Below are positions 53,920-63,441 of a DNA stretch of 64,000 nucleotides, piece after piece. A program made the translations under genes and the position numbers. A model generated the notes under the pieces. That model saw nothing but the letters and a program-made list of their open reading frames with translations, had not been told where the DNA came from and ran no database searches. The number at the start of each line of letters is the position of its first letter. Position 1 is the first letter of the stretch. This DNA comes from JAOPZW01 sp963807305 (GTDB lineage: Bacteria > Actinomycetota > Thermoleophilia > Solirubrobacterales > Solirubrobacteraceae): NCBI GenBank assembly GCA_963807305.1, contig CAWEBN010000019.1, positions 1 to 64,000 of the forward strand, in the 5' to 3' direction.

Positions 53920-55006
53920 CACCACTCCGCAGGCGGCCGCCACCGAGGCCACCGACCGCGCCGTCAAGCTCGTCGACACCGACATCCACCCGGCGCCGCT
54001 GCCCAGCTACATCGCCGAGCGCCTCGACGAGCCGTTCCGCTCGCGCTACGAGCGCTACGGCGTGCGGGTCGCCAACCCGCCGCAGATGTACCCGCGCGTG
54101 CGCAACCAGGGCTATCGCGTCGACTCGTGGCCCGAGGGCGGCTTCCCCGGCAGCGATTTCGACCTCATGCGCGAGCAGCTGCTCGATGAGCACAAGGTCG
54201 ACTACGGGATCCTCATCCCGCTGCACGGCCACAGCTTCGGCGCCGAGGCGCCCGAGTATGCCGCGGCGCTGTGCCGCGCCGTCAACGACTGGGTCCGCGA
54301 GGCGATGCTCGATCGCGACGAGCGCCTGTACAGCACGATCAACATCGCGCTCGAGACGCCCGAGCTGGCCGTCGCCGAGATCGAGCGCCACGCCGGCGAT
54401 CCGCGCTTCCTCCAGGTCCTGCTGCCGACCACGGCCGAGTACCCGCTGGGCAACCGCAAGTACTGGCCCGTCTACGCCGCGGCCGCCGAGGCGGGGCTGC
54501 CGCTCGTCGTCCACACGGGCGGCCTCGAGCAGCACCGCGGCGCGGGCTGGCCCTCGTACTACCTCGAGGAGCACGTCGAGTACGCCAACGGGATGGCCGC
54601 GGTGACGACCAGCTTGCTCGCCGAAGGCGTCTTCGCTCGCTTCCCCGAGCTGCAGGTCGTGCTCGTCGAGGCCGGCATCTCGTGGGCGGGGCCGCTCATG
54701 TGGTCCATGGATGCTGCGTGGTCGGCCATGCGCGACGACGTGCCGCATCTCGACCGCAGGCCGTCCGAGCTCTTCCGCGAGCACTTCTGGTTCACGACGC
54801 AGCCGATCGAGGAGCCCGACGACCCCGAGCAGCTCGTGCAGGCGCTCGAGTTCACCGGCATGACCGACCGGATCATGTTCGCCTCCGACTACCCGCACTG
54901 GGACTTCGACTCGCCGGCGATGACCCTGCCGCGCGCGGTCCCCAAGGACCTCAAGGCGAAGATCATGGCCGCCAACGCCTGCCGGCTGTACGGCTTCGGC
55001 TCATGA
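53912..55006 (+). CDS. amidohydrolase (ACMSD-like)
   Basis: The 364-residue TIM-barrel protein belongs to amidohydrolase_2. It has D-x-D-x-H at the start (VDTDIHPAPLPSYI), a middle LPLVVHTGGLEQH, VVLVEAGISWAGPLMWSMD and the late metal region RIMFASDYPHWDFD. It is related to the products at 35725 and 55003. These enzymes decarboxylate or hydrolyse aromatic acids and ring-opened products. It overlaps the Rieske gene by 8 bp and the next gene by 4 bp. Confidence 0.88.
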   Translation: MPSTTPQAAATEATDRAVKLVDTDIHPAPLPSYIAERLDEPFRSRYERYGVRVANPPQMYPRVRNQGYRVDSWPEGGFPGSDFDLMREQLLDEHKVDYGILIPLHGHSFGAEAPEYAAALCRAVNDWVREAMLDRDERLYSTINIALETPELAVAEIERHAGDPRFLQVLLPTTAEYPLGNRKYWPVYAAAAEAGLPLVVHTGGLEQHRGAGWPSYYLEEHVEYANGMAAVTTSLLAEGVFARFPELQVVLVEAGISWAGPLMWSMDAAWSAMRDDVPHLDRRPSELFREHFWFTTQPIEEPDDPEQLVQALEFTGMTDRIMFASDYPHWDFDSPAMTLPRAVPKDLKAKIMAANACRLYGFGS

Positions 55007-56040
55007 CGGCGCCGCCGCTGGACGGCGCCATCGACGCCGACGTCCACGTCGCGCCGGCGTCGATCGACGCGCTGACCGCCCACATGGACGACTACTGGCG
55101 CGACTACCTCGCCAACGCCGGCCTCGTGCTCTCGCCCAACGTCGGCGGCAGCTATCCGCCGAGCACGCCGCGCGCCCCCAGCGACGTCTCCGCCCTGCGC
55201 GAGCAGGTGCTCGACCCGTGGGGCCTGCGCCACGCCGTCCTCACCTGCCTGACCGCCTTCGACGCCAGCCGCAACGGCTACTACGAGGCCGCCCTGTGCA
55301 GCGCCATCAACGACTGGCTGCGCGCGGAGTGGCTCGAGCGCGACGAGCGCCTGCGGGCGTACCTGACGATCCCGACGCTCGACCCCGACGCGGCCCTCAA
55401 GGAGGTCGAGCGGGTCGGCTCGCACGAAGGCTTCGTCGGCGTGCTCGTCCCCATCCGCGGCGAGACGCGCTGGGGCAACCGCCGCTACCACGAGCTGCAC
55501 GAGACGATCGCCGCGAAGGACCTCGTGCTGGCCCTCCACGCGTGGGGGCGGGCGGGCAGCGCGCCGACCGCGAGCGGCTTCACGCACACCTACTTCGAGG
55601 ACTATCTGGCCAACTCGCAGCTCGTCGCGCAGGCGCAGGTCCTCAGCCTCGTCTCCGAGGGCGTCTTCGCTCGCGTCCCGGCCCTGCGCGTGGTCCTGCT
55701 CGAGTGCGGCTTCACGTGGCTGCCGCCTTTGCTGTGGCGCTTCGACAAGGACTGGAAGGCCGTCTGGCGCGAGGTCCCGTGGGTCAAGGACAAGCCCTCG
55801 GAGTACGTGCGCCGCCACTTCCGCGCCGCGACCACGCCGGCGCAGCTGCCCGCCGATCCGAAGCAGGCCGCGCAGCTGGCCGAGATGCTCGGGGCGAGCG
55901 ACATGCTCGTGTTCGCCAGCGACTTCCCGCACGATCACGGCGACGGCAACCTCGACGCGCTGCTCGAGGCGCTCGACGACGCCGGTCGGGAGGCCGTCAT
56001 GCGCGGCAACGCCGCCGCGCTCTACGGGCTGGCCGGCTAG
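55003..56040 (+). CDS. amidohydrolase (ACMSD-like), second copy
   Basis: The 345-residue paralogue has IDADVHVAPASIDAL at the start, VLALHAWGRAGS, VVLLECGFTWLPPLLWRFD and the late FASDFPHDHGDGN. Compared with its neighbour it has a shorter front and a His-Asp-His cluster at the last metal site. Two unlike copies in tandem suggest subunits of one enzyme or two consecutive steps. It overlaps the convergent gene by 4 bp. Confidence 0.87.
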   Translation: MTAPPLDGAIDADVHVAPASIDALTAHMDDYWRDYLANAGLVLSPNVGGSYPPSTPRAPSDVSALREQVLDPWGLRHAVLTCLTAFDASRNGYYEAALCSAINDWLRAEWLERDERLRAYLTIPTLDPDAALKEVERVGSHEGFVGVLVPIRGETRWGNRRYHELHETIAAKDLVLALHAWGRAGSAPTASGFTHTYFEDYLANSQLVAQAQVLSLVSEGVFARVPALRVVLLECGFTWLPPLLWRFDKDWKAVWREVPWVKDKPSEYVRRHFRAATTPAQLPADPKQAAQLAEMLGASDMLVFASDFPHDHGDGNLDALLEALDDAGREAVMRGNAAALYGLAG

Positions 56041-57302
56041 CTCGCCGCCGGATCCGGGCCTGGCGGCACGATCGGCAGGCCGAGGCGGCGACGCCCGAGG
56101 CCCGTGAGCAGGAAGTCGCGCTGGGCCGGTGTGTTGTGGCTCCAGTACGTCGACATGTCGCGCCAGTAGCGCTGCATGCGCTGGCCATCGCGCGCGCCCG
56201 CCGAGCCGCCGGTCCGGAAGAGGATGCCCTCGACGGCGTGCCACGCGATCCGGCAGGCGGTGGCCTGCAGGGCCTCCAGGCGCGCGTCGTCCTCGGCGGT
56301 GAAGGGCCGGTCCTCCTCGACGTTCTGGCGCGCGAGCTCCATCCACTGCTGCGCGCCCTGGATCACCGCCGCCTCCGCGCATGCGATCTCCGCGATCGCC
56401 TCGCCCAGGTAGCGCTGGTAGTCGACGAGCTCGTAGCGCTTCATCGTCGGCACCCAGGTCGCCGGGCGGGTGGTGATGATGCGCTGGTACTCGTCGAGCG
56501 CCGCGTACGCCGAGCCGACCATGATCGCGCCGAACTCGCCGTGGAAGAAGCCGAGCGTGCGCCCGGCGTACATCGGGTTGCCGTGCAGGCGCGAGCCGGC
56601 CGTGCCGCCCTCGACCGGCAGGTCGACCATGAACGCGCGCGCGGTGTGCGACGCGGGGATCCACGCGTCGTCGATCTGGATGCTGTGCGAGCCGCTGCCG
56701 CGCATCCCGAGCACGCCGTGCCAGTCGTCGAGGCGCTCGAACTGGTCGGCGGAGATGACGAACATCATTCCGGGGTCCTGTGGGTCCTCGGGGTGCAGGA
56801 GGGTCTGGCCCATGAAGTGCGTCGAGTACGGGATCCCGGAGGCGTAGGAGAACTTCCCGCCGATCACATAGCCGTCGTCGCGCGGCTGGGCGACGCCCAC
56901 CGGCGCGCCGTAGGACGCGCACACGAAATGGCCGTCGGGCCCGAAGAACTCGGCTTGGGCCGCCTCGTCGAACATCGAGGCGACCTGCAGGACGTGCGCT
57001 CCGCCGAGGCACAGGCACCAGCCGGTCGACGGGCACCCGCGCGCGATCTCGATGATCACGCGGAAGTAGGTCTCGAGGTCGAACTCGTAGCCGCCGAAGC
57101 GGCGCGGCTGGAGGATCCGGTAGAAGCCCGCCCGGGCGAAGGCCTCGTGCGTCTCCAGCGCGTAGAACGTGCGCTCCTCGGTCTCCGGTTGGCGCGCGAG
57201 CAGTTCGGGCCGCATCGCCGAGGCCCGGGCCACGATCTCGCGTGGCGTCAGGTCGGGCTCGGGGACCTCGAAGGTGCTCGACGCGGCGGACGCCTCCTGC
57301 AT
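56037..57302 (-). CDS. acyl-CoA-dehydrogenase-fold flavin monooxygenase (HpaB/HsaA-like)
   Basis: The 421-residue protein resembles the oxygenase component of two-component phenol hydroxylases: a helical front, FYRILQPRRFGGYEFDLETYF, ARGCPSTGWCLCLGGAHVLQV, DGYVIGGKFSYASGIPYSTHF and GMRGSGSHSIQID. The catalytic Glu of true acyl-CoA dehydrogenases is not evident. It would hydroxylate an aromatic ring using reduced flavin from a reductase not seen here. Two IclR-type operators lie upstream. Confidence 0.85.
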   Translation of the reverse strand: MQEASAASSTFEVPEPDLTPREIVARASAMRPELLARQPETEERTFYALETHEAFARAGFYRILQPRRFGGYEFDLETYFRVIIEIARGCPSTGWCLCLGGAHVLQVASMFDEAAQAEFFGPDGHFVCASYGAPVGVAQPRDDGYVIGGKFSYASGIPYSTHFMGQTLLHPEDPQDPGMMFVISADQFERLDDWHGVLGMRGSGSHSIQIDDAWIPASHTARAFMVDLPVEGGTAGSRLHGNPMYAGRTLGFFHGEFGAIMVGSAYAALDEYQRIITTRPATWVPTMKRYELVDYQRYLGEAIAEIACAEAAVIQGAQQWMELARQNVEEDRPFTAEDDARLEALQATACRIAWHAVEGILFRTGGSAGARDGQRMQRYWRDMSTYWSHNTPAQRDFLLTGLGRRRLGLPIVPPGPDPAAS

Positions 57303-57340
57303 GCTGACCTCCCGTCTGGCTCTGGACCGCTCGACGGCGC

Positions 57341-57376
57341 CGTTCGCATAGCGAACGACTATGCGCTAGGCGCACC
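57341..57376 (-). promoter_or_regulatory. twin IclR-type operators before the flavin monooxygenase
   Basis: GTTCGC-ATA-GCGAAC (57342-57356) is a perfect palindrome with the core of the shared motif. TATGCGC-TAG-GCGCACC (57360-57376) is a second, slightly weaker copy 3 bp further. They lie 39-74 bp before the start codon at 57302. Confidence 0.65.
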
Positions 57377-57486
57377 ACGCCCGAGGCTACCTTCGGCTTC
57401 CGAATGCGTCAAGGCGTATGTCGCAGGTGAACACGATGGCCGCGTCGGGCCCGTGCAAACTCCCCCGAACAGGCGGCAGTGGCGCC

Positions 57487-57548
57487 TTGACGGCGCGCGA
57501 GTCGAGCGGGTAGGTTCGTTTTCCGTACAGCTGTGCGCTTGGCGAACC
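57487..57548 (+). promoter_or_regulatory. promoter and IclR-type operator of the liv-type importer
   Basis: TTGACG (57487-57492) and TAGGTT (57511-57516) are 18 bp apart. TGTGCGC-TTG-GCGAACC (57532-57548) lies downstream, one mismatch from the consensus and 41 bp before the GTG start. Confidence 0.7.
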
Positions 57549-57589
57549 GAGGGCTCAGCACCGCAGTCGGAGGAGGAGGAGGGTCACAC

Positions 57590-58975
57590 GTGAGGACGAT
57601 CTTTGGCTGGAACAGGTGGCGGCCCGGGGTAGCGCTGGTCGCGCTCGTGGCCGGACTGTCGGTACTGGTTGCCGCGTGCGGCAGCAGCAACAACGACAAG
57701 ACGACGTCGAGCGCCGGAGGCGGCGGTAGCTCGACCACCGCGAAGGCCGCCACCGACGTGTCGAAGTGCGGGACGAAGCCGGGCACGAAGGCCACCGGAA
57801 CGCCGATCAAGGTCGGCGCGATCGTGACCAAGCAGCCGGGCACGGACTTCACCGACGGCGCCACGATGGCGCAGGCGTACTTCACCTGCGTCAACGACAA
57901 CGGCGGCATCAACGGCCACCCGATCTCGTACAAGGTCTACACCGAGCAGACCAACCCGGCCCAGATCGCGGGCTTCGCGCACAAGCTGATCCAGACCGAC
58001 AAGGCGGTCGCCATCGTCGGCGGGTTCAGCCTCATCGAGTGCGCCGTCGACCACAAGTACTGGGAGTCGCTCGGCATCTACGAGCTCGACGCGGGCATCG
58101 CGCCCGAGTGCTGGGGCACCTCCAACAGCGCCGCCCCGAACATGGGCCCGCGCTACAGCTCGGACGGCGCCGTGCAGGGCGTCGTGCGCGCGGGGGCGAA
58201 GAAGATCGCCTTCGACCAGTCCAACGTGCCGGGCACCGGGTACATCGCCCAGGGCCCCGCGGCCGTGGCCAAGAGCCTGAACGTGGGGATCACCCAGTTC
58301 AAGGACAACGTGCCGATCCAGGACGCGAACTCGATCGCGCTCAAGCTCGTGCAGGCCGCCGGCACCGACGGCGGCGTCGTGCTGAACTTCACGCCCCCCG
58401 AGGCGCTGAAGATCCTCCAGGCCGCGCAGCAGCAGGGCCTGCAGGACCGTGTCAAGGCGTGGGCCTGCTCCACGCCGTGCAACACGGACTTCGTCGCCAA
58501 GGCGCTCGGTCAGCAGTGGGACGGCAAGCTGCTGGTCAACGCCGAGCTGAACGTGACGGACGCCCCCGGGCCGCAGTCGCAGCTCTACCGCGCAGTGTTC
58601 GAGAAGTACGGCAGCAAGGTCACCGGCGGTCTCGGCTCGTTCAGCCAGATGGGCTTCGTCATGGGCCAGCAGCTCGTCATGGCCCTGCAGGCGGTCAAGG
58701 GCGACAGTTACACGATCAAGAACGTCAACCAGGAGATCAAGAACATCAAGGGGTTCAAGACCGACATGCTCTGCAAGCCCTGGTACTACGGTGACGCGCC
58801 GTTGCATCTCCCGAACAATGTCGACTGGACCACCACCCCGAAGAACGGCAAGATGGTGATCAAGGACGGGTGCATCCCGATCTCCGAGGCGGACCCCGCG
58901 ATCGCCCAGGTGCGCAAGATCGAGAAGGACCAGCCCGATCTCACCAAGCCGGGCACGCCGGTCGCGCCCTCATAG
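57590..58975 (+). CDS. branched-chain-type (LivK) solute-binding lipoprotein
   Basis: The 461-residue protein has a lipoprotein signal (ALVALVAGLSVLVAACG, lipobox VAAC) and a Gly/Ser linker. The type I periplasmic fold begins PIKVGAIVTKQPGTDF, with YFTCVNDNGGINGHPISYKVY. It captures the ligand for the four downstream ABC genes. In catabolic regions this family often binds aromatic acids. GGAGGAGGAGGAGGG precedes GTG 57590. There are six Cys in the mature part, including CSTPCN, so disulfides are likely. Confidence 0.92.
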   Translation: MRTIFGWNRWRPGVALVALVAGLSVLVAACGSSNNDKTTSSAGGGGSSTTAKAATDVSKCGTKPGTKATGTPIKVGAIVTKQPGTDFTDGATMAQAYFTCVNDNGGINGHPISYKVYTEQTNPAQIAGFAHKLIQTDKAVAIVGGFSLIECAVDHKYWESLGIYELDAGIAPECWGTSNSAAPNMGPRYSSDGAVQGVVRAGAKKIAFDQSNVPGTGYIAQGPAAVAKSLNVGITQFKDNVPIQDANSIALKLVQAAGTDGGVVLNFTPPEALKILQAAQQQGLQDRVKAWACSTPCNTDFVAKALGQQWDGKLLVNAELNVTDAPGPQSQLYRAVFEKYGSKVTGGLGSFSQMGFVMGQQLVMALQAVKGDSYTIKNVNQEIKNIKGFKTDMLCKPWYYGDAPLHLPNNVDWTTTPKNGKMVIKDGCIPISEADPAIAQVRKIEKDQPDLTKPGTPVAPS

Positions 58976-59026
58976 GTGGTGGGTTAGGCAAGTAGCGCAA
59001 GAGAGAGAGGGCGTCCCAGGTTCCGA

Positions 59027-59914
59027 ATGCCGAGCATCGAGGACTTCAAGCCATTCGTGGTCACCGGACTGGCTCTGGGCGGCGTGTATGCGCTGTCCGG
59101 AGTCGGGATGGTGGTCCTCTATAGGGCAACGGGGGTGCTGAACCTCGCGTTCGGCGCCGTCGGAGCCATGGGCGCCCTGCTCGCCTGGCAGCTGATCAAC
59201 AACAACGGATGGGCGCAGGGACCGGCGTTCCTCGTCTGCGTGCTCTTCGGCGGAGCCATCACGCTGCTCTACGGCGTGATCTTCGGCCCACCGCTCGCGA
59301 GCCGCGATCCGCTCGTGAAAGCCACGGCGACGCTGGGCCTGGCGCTGATCCTGCTGGGGATCATGGACCTCGTGTGGAGCGACAAGGCGCGCTCCATGAT
59401 CCTGCCGACCTCGAACCACGGGTTCGAGGTTTCGAACATCTTCGTCAACTACACACAGGTCATCGCGGTTGGCTTCGCCCTCGCAGTCATGATCGTCACC
59501 GCACTGTTCCTCCGTTTCACCAAGACCGGCACGGCGATGCGCGCGCTGGCCAACGACCGTGAGATCACGGCCACGCTCGGCGTCCCGGTGCGGCGGGTCG
59601 AGGCGGCGGCATGGCTCGGTTCCGGGCTCCTGTCGGGAGCGAGCGGCCTGCTGCTCTCCAACCTCGTGGGTCTCGATGCCGTCACGCTCACCTTCCTCGT
59701 GATCTCGTCGCTCGCGGCCACTCTGATCGGCCGTTTGCGATCCATCACGGTGACCTTCATAGCGGGCATGGTGATCGGCCTCGTCAACGCCCTGGTCACG
59801 CCCATCGTGTCCATATCCCAGTACCGCGACATGACGCCGTTCGTCCTGGCCACGATCGCCCTCCTCGTCCTCTCCGGCCGGCGCGGGAGCGCCCTCGCGG
59901 GGAGGGCAGGTTGA
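59027..59914 (+). CDS. branched-chain-type ABC permease (LivH)
   Basis: The 295-residue membrane protein opens with the LivH pattern FVVTGLALGGVYALSGVGMVVLYRATGVLNLAFG and has about eight helices. The ATPase-docking loop is GTAMRALANDREITATLGVPVRR. It follows the binding-protein gene by 51 bp and is followed 1 bp later by the LivM-type gene. Confidence 0.93.
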   Translation: MPSIEDFKPFVVTGLALGGVYALSGVGMVVLYRATGVLNLAFGAVGAMGALLAWQLINNNGWAQGPAFLVCVLFGGAITLLYGVIFGPPLASRDPLVKATATLGLALILLGIMDLVWSDKARSMILPTSNHGFEVSNIFVNYTQVIAVGFALAVMIVTALFLRFTKTGTAMRALANDREITATLGVPVRRVEAAAWLGSGLLSGASGLLLSNLVGLDAVTLTFLVISSLAATLIGRLRSITVTFIAGMVIGLVNALVTPIVSISQYRDMTPFVLATIALLVLSGRRGSALAGRAG

Positions 59915-59915
59915 G

Positions 59916-60998
59916 GTGAGCGCCGCGGGAGCCACCAGCGCACGCAGCGCGCGCCGTGTCTGGATGCCGCACCTCGACGCGGGCGAGCGCCTGCGGGCGG
60001 TCATCATCGCCGTCCTCCTGTTGTTCCTCGTGCTGGTCCTGCCCCAGCTCCTGAGCGGCTACTGGGTCACCGTGTGCACGTCGGTCGCGATCTACGCCAT
60101 CGTCGCCCTGGGGCTCGGCATCCTGATGGGCAGGACCGGCCTCGTGTCGCTCGGGCAGATCGCGCTGCTCGCTCTCGCCGCGTGGGTTGCCGCTCGACTG
60201 TTCTTCGCCACCGGCCTGCCGTTCCCGATCGTGCTGCTCCTCGCGGGCCTGATCACGACGGCCCTGGGCACGCTCGTCGGGCTACCGGCCCTGCGACTGA
60301 GCGGGCTGTACCTGGCCCTGATCACGCTGATGCTCGCCGGCGCCATCACGGTGGTGCTGAGGGCGACGAACTTCCCGAACGGCGGCCATGGGTTCCTCGG
60401 CCACCTGGAGACCGACCGCGGGAACGCGAACATCCGCCGGCCGGCCATCGCCCAGGGCGACACCGCCTACCTGCGGTACGCGGTGATCGTGGCCGCGATC
60501 ATGTTCCTGGTCGCGCTCATCCACGTGCGCGCCAGGCCCGGTCGTGCGTGGGCGGCCATCCGGCAGAGCGAATCGGCCGCGCTCGCGGCCGGCGTCAACG
60601 TCACGCTCTACAAGATGTGGGCGTTCGCGCTCGCATCGTTCCTGACGGGCGTCGCCGGGGGGCTGCTGGCGGCGAACTCCGGCCAGCTCTTCATCACGAC
60701 CTTCCCCACCAGCGACTCGATCACCCTCCTCGCCGTCGTGCTGATGGGAGGCATCTACAGCCTGTGGGGAGCCGTCGTGGCGGCCCTGCTGATGCAGCTC
60801 CTGCCGGCGCTCCTCAACAACTGGGGCGTCGCAGCGGACTGGCTGACGATCGTCTTCGGCGTCGGCATCCTCCAGGTGCTCCTGACCGCGCCGCAGGGAC
60901 TGGTCTACCAGTTCCCCCGCGACATGGCGAAGCTCGGACGGTTGATCGGCGGACTCGTCGGCCGGGGCCGACCACCGACGCGGGAGGGCGCGGGGTGA
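59916..60998 (+). CDS. branched-chain-type ABC permease (LivM)
   Basis: The 360-residue permease has the LivM features ILMGRTGLVSLGQIALLALAAW and GRAWAAIRQSESAALAAGVNVTLYK (the coupling loop), with about nine helices. The N-terminus is hydrophilic. It starts with GTG and its stop overlaps the LivG-type gene by 4 bp. Confidence 0.93.
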   Translation: MSAAGATSARSARRVWMPHLDAGERLRAVIIAVLLLFLVLVLPQLLSGYWVTVCTSVAIYAIVALGLGILMGRTGLVSLGQIALLALAAWVAARLFFATGLPFPIVLLLAGLITTALGTLVGLPALRLSGLYLALITLMLAGAITVVLRATNFPNGGHGFLGHLETDRGNANIRRPAIAQGDTAYLRYAVIVAAIMFLVALIHVRARPGRAWAAIRQSESAALAAGVNVTLYKMWAFALASFLTGVAGGLLAANSGQLFITTFPTSDSITLLAVVLMGGIYSLWGAVVAALLMQLLPALLNNWGVAADWLTIVFGVGILQVLLTAPQGLVYQFPRDMAKLGRLIGGLVGRGRPPTREGAG

Positions 60999-61713
60999 TC
61001 GAGATCAAGGACCTCACGGTGCGCTTCGGCGGCGTCACGCCGCTCGATCACATGACGATCGACTTCGCCGCGGGCACCAACGGCCTCATCGGTCCGAACG
61101 GCGCGGGCAAGACCACCTTCTTCAACGTGCTGAGCGGCTTCGTGCGTCCCGCCGAGGGCAGCGTCACGGCGTTCGGCGAGAACCTGCTCACGATGGCCCA
61201 CTTCCGCCGCGCCCGCTGGGGCGTGCGGCGCACGTTCCAGACCGAGCAGGCGATCGAGGAGCTCTCGATCTACGACAACGTGGCGATGGTGCACGAGCAC
61301 TCCTCCAAGGACCGCATCGGCGATCGCCGAGACGCCGTCCTGTCGGCGATCGAGTTCGTGGGCCTCGAGGCCAAGCCCCAGACCAGGGTCGGCACCCTCG
61401 GCGCAGGCGAGCGGCGCCTCGTCGAGCTGGCGCGCGCCGTCGTGGGGAAGCCCCGCGTGATCCTGCTCGACGAGCCCGCGGCAGGTCTCCCGGAGGAGGA
61501 GAGCGAGCGCACCAGCCAGGTGATCAAGAAGATCCCCGACGAGCTCGGCGCGCTGGTGATCCTCGTGGACCACGACATGAGCCTGGTGTCCGCCTGCTGC
61601 ACCAAGACCGCGGTGCTGGACTTCGGCAAGCTGATCGCCTCGGGAGACACCGCCGAGGTGCTGCGCAACGACGAGGTCAAGAAGGCGTACCTCGGCGTCG
61701 AGGCGGTGGCGGT

Positions 61714-61717
<4 letters not shown>
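60995..61717 (+). CDS. branched-chain-type ABC ATPase (LivG)
   Basis: The 240-residue ATPase has Walker A GPNGAGKTT, Walker B RVILLDEPAAGLPEEE and the D-loop His in LVDHDMSLV. The signature is unusual: TLGAGERRLVELARAV replaces the common LSYGxQRxLEIARAL (Leu-Gly-Ala-Gly for L-S-x-G). The Liv-type insertion around VRRTFQTEQAIEELS is present. It overlaps neighbours on both sides by 4 bp. Confidence 0.92.
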
Positions 61718-62502
<785 letters not shown>

Positions 62503-62710
62503 GCCGAGCCGCGTGCTGCGCGGCAGCGTCGGGCAGAACCGCGCCCCGACCTAGGCGGAGCCGCCTGCTGCGCGGCAGCATCGGGCAGAACGGCGCCCGA
62601 CCTGGGCCGAGCCGCCTGCTGGGCGGCAGCGTCGGGCAGGACGGCGCCCCGACCTAGGGCCGAGCCGCCTGCTGCGCGAGGGCCTGGGCCGACCGCGTAC
62701 CCTCGGAGTC

Positions 62711-63334
62711 GTGAAGCCCCGCCTGCGCGGAGTCAGCCACCAGTACGCCTTCTACGTCGCGCTGGCCGCCGGCGCGGCGCTCGTCGTGGTGGCCCGCGGG
62801 GGGGAGGCGCGCGTGGCGGCGCTCGTCTACGGGCTATCGCTGGCGGCGATGTTCGGCGCCAGCGCGCTCTATCACCGCATCGACTGGTCGCCGCGCCCGC
62901 GCGCGTGGCTGCGGCGCCTGGACCACTCGATGATCTTCGTCCTCGTCGCGGGAACCTACACGCCGTTCGCCCTCGTCGTGCTCGCACCGGCGCTCGGGTG
63001 GGCGATGCTCGGCGTGGTGTGGGGCGGAGCGCTGGCCGGCGTCGTCGTCAGCCTGCTGTGGATCGACGCCCCGCGCTGGCTGACGGCCGTGCTCTACGTC
63101 GCCCTGGGCTGGGCCTCGATCGTGATGATGCCCCAGCTCTGGGACCGCGCGGGCGTCCTCGCCGTCGCGCTGCTGGCCACCGGCGGCCTTCTCTACACCG
63201 TCGGCGCGGTGGTCTACGCGCGCCGCAGGCCCGATCCCGCCCCGCGGGTCTTCGGCTACCACGAGGTCTTCCATGCCCTCGTGATCGCGGCCGCCGCCGT
63301 GCATTTCGCGGCGATCGCGTTCTTCGCCGTCTGA
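62711..63334 (+). CDS. hemolysin III / TrhA-like membrane protein
   Basis: The 207-residue protein has seven hydrophobic helices and the PAQR/HlyIII motifs: GASALYHRIDWSPR, RLDHSMIFVLVAGTYTPF, and HEVFHALVIAAAAVHF at the end, giving the conserved Ser, His and Asp-His set. Family members affect membrane lipid or fluidity homeostasis. It starts with GTG and stands alone downstream of the repeat array. Confidence 0.92.
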   Translation: MKPRLRGVSHQYAFYVALAAGAALVVVARGGEARVAALVYGLSLAAMFGASALYHRIDWSPRPRAWLRRLDHSMIFVLVAGTYTPFALVVLAPALGWAMLGVVWGGALAGVVVSLLWIDAPRWLTAVLYVALGWASIVMMPQLWDRAGVLAVALLATGGLLYTVGAVVYARRRPDPAPRVFGYHEVFHALVIAAAAVHFAAIAFFAV

Positions 63335-63441
63335 GTTTCGCAAAGGGTGATTCACACGGTCCCGTGGCCGGGTAAGGGACCATCGCACTCGCTAGGCGCG
63401 CCCTGGGAGAGGGGCACGTCGCATCAGGAGGAGGAGGAGCG

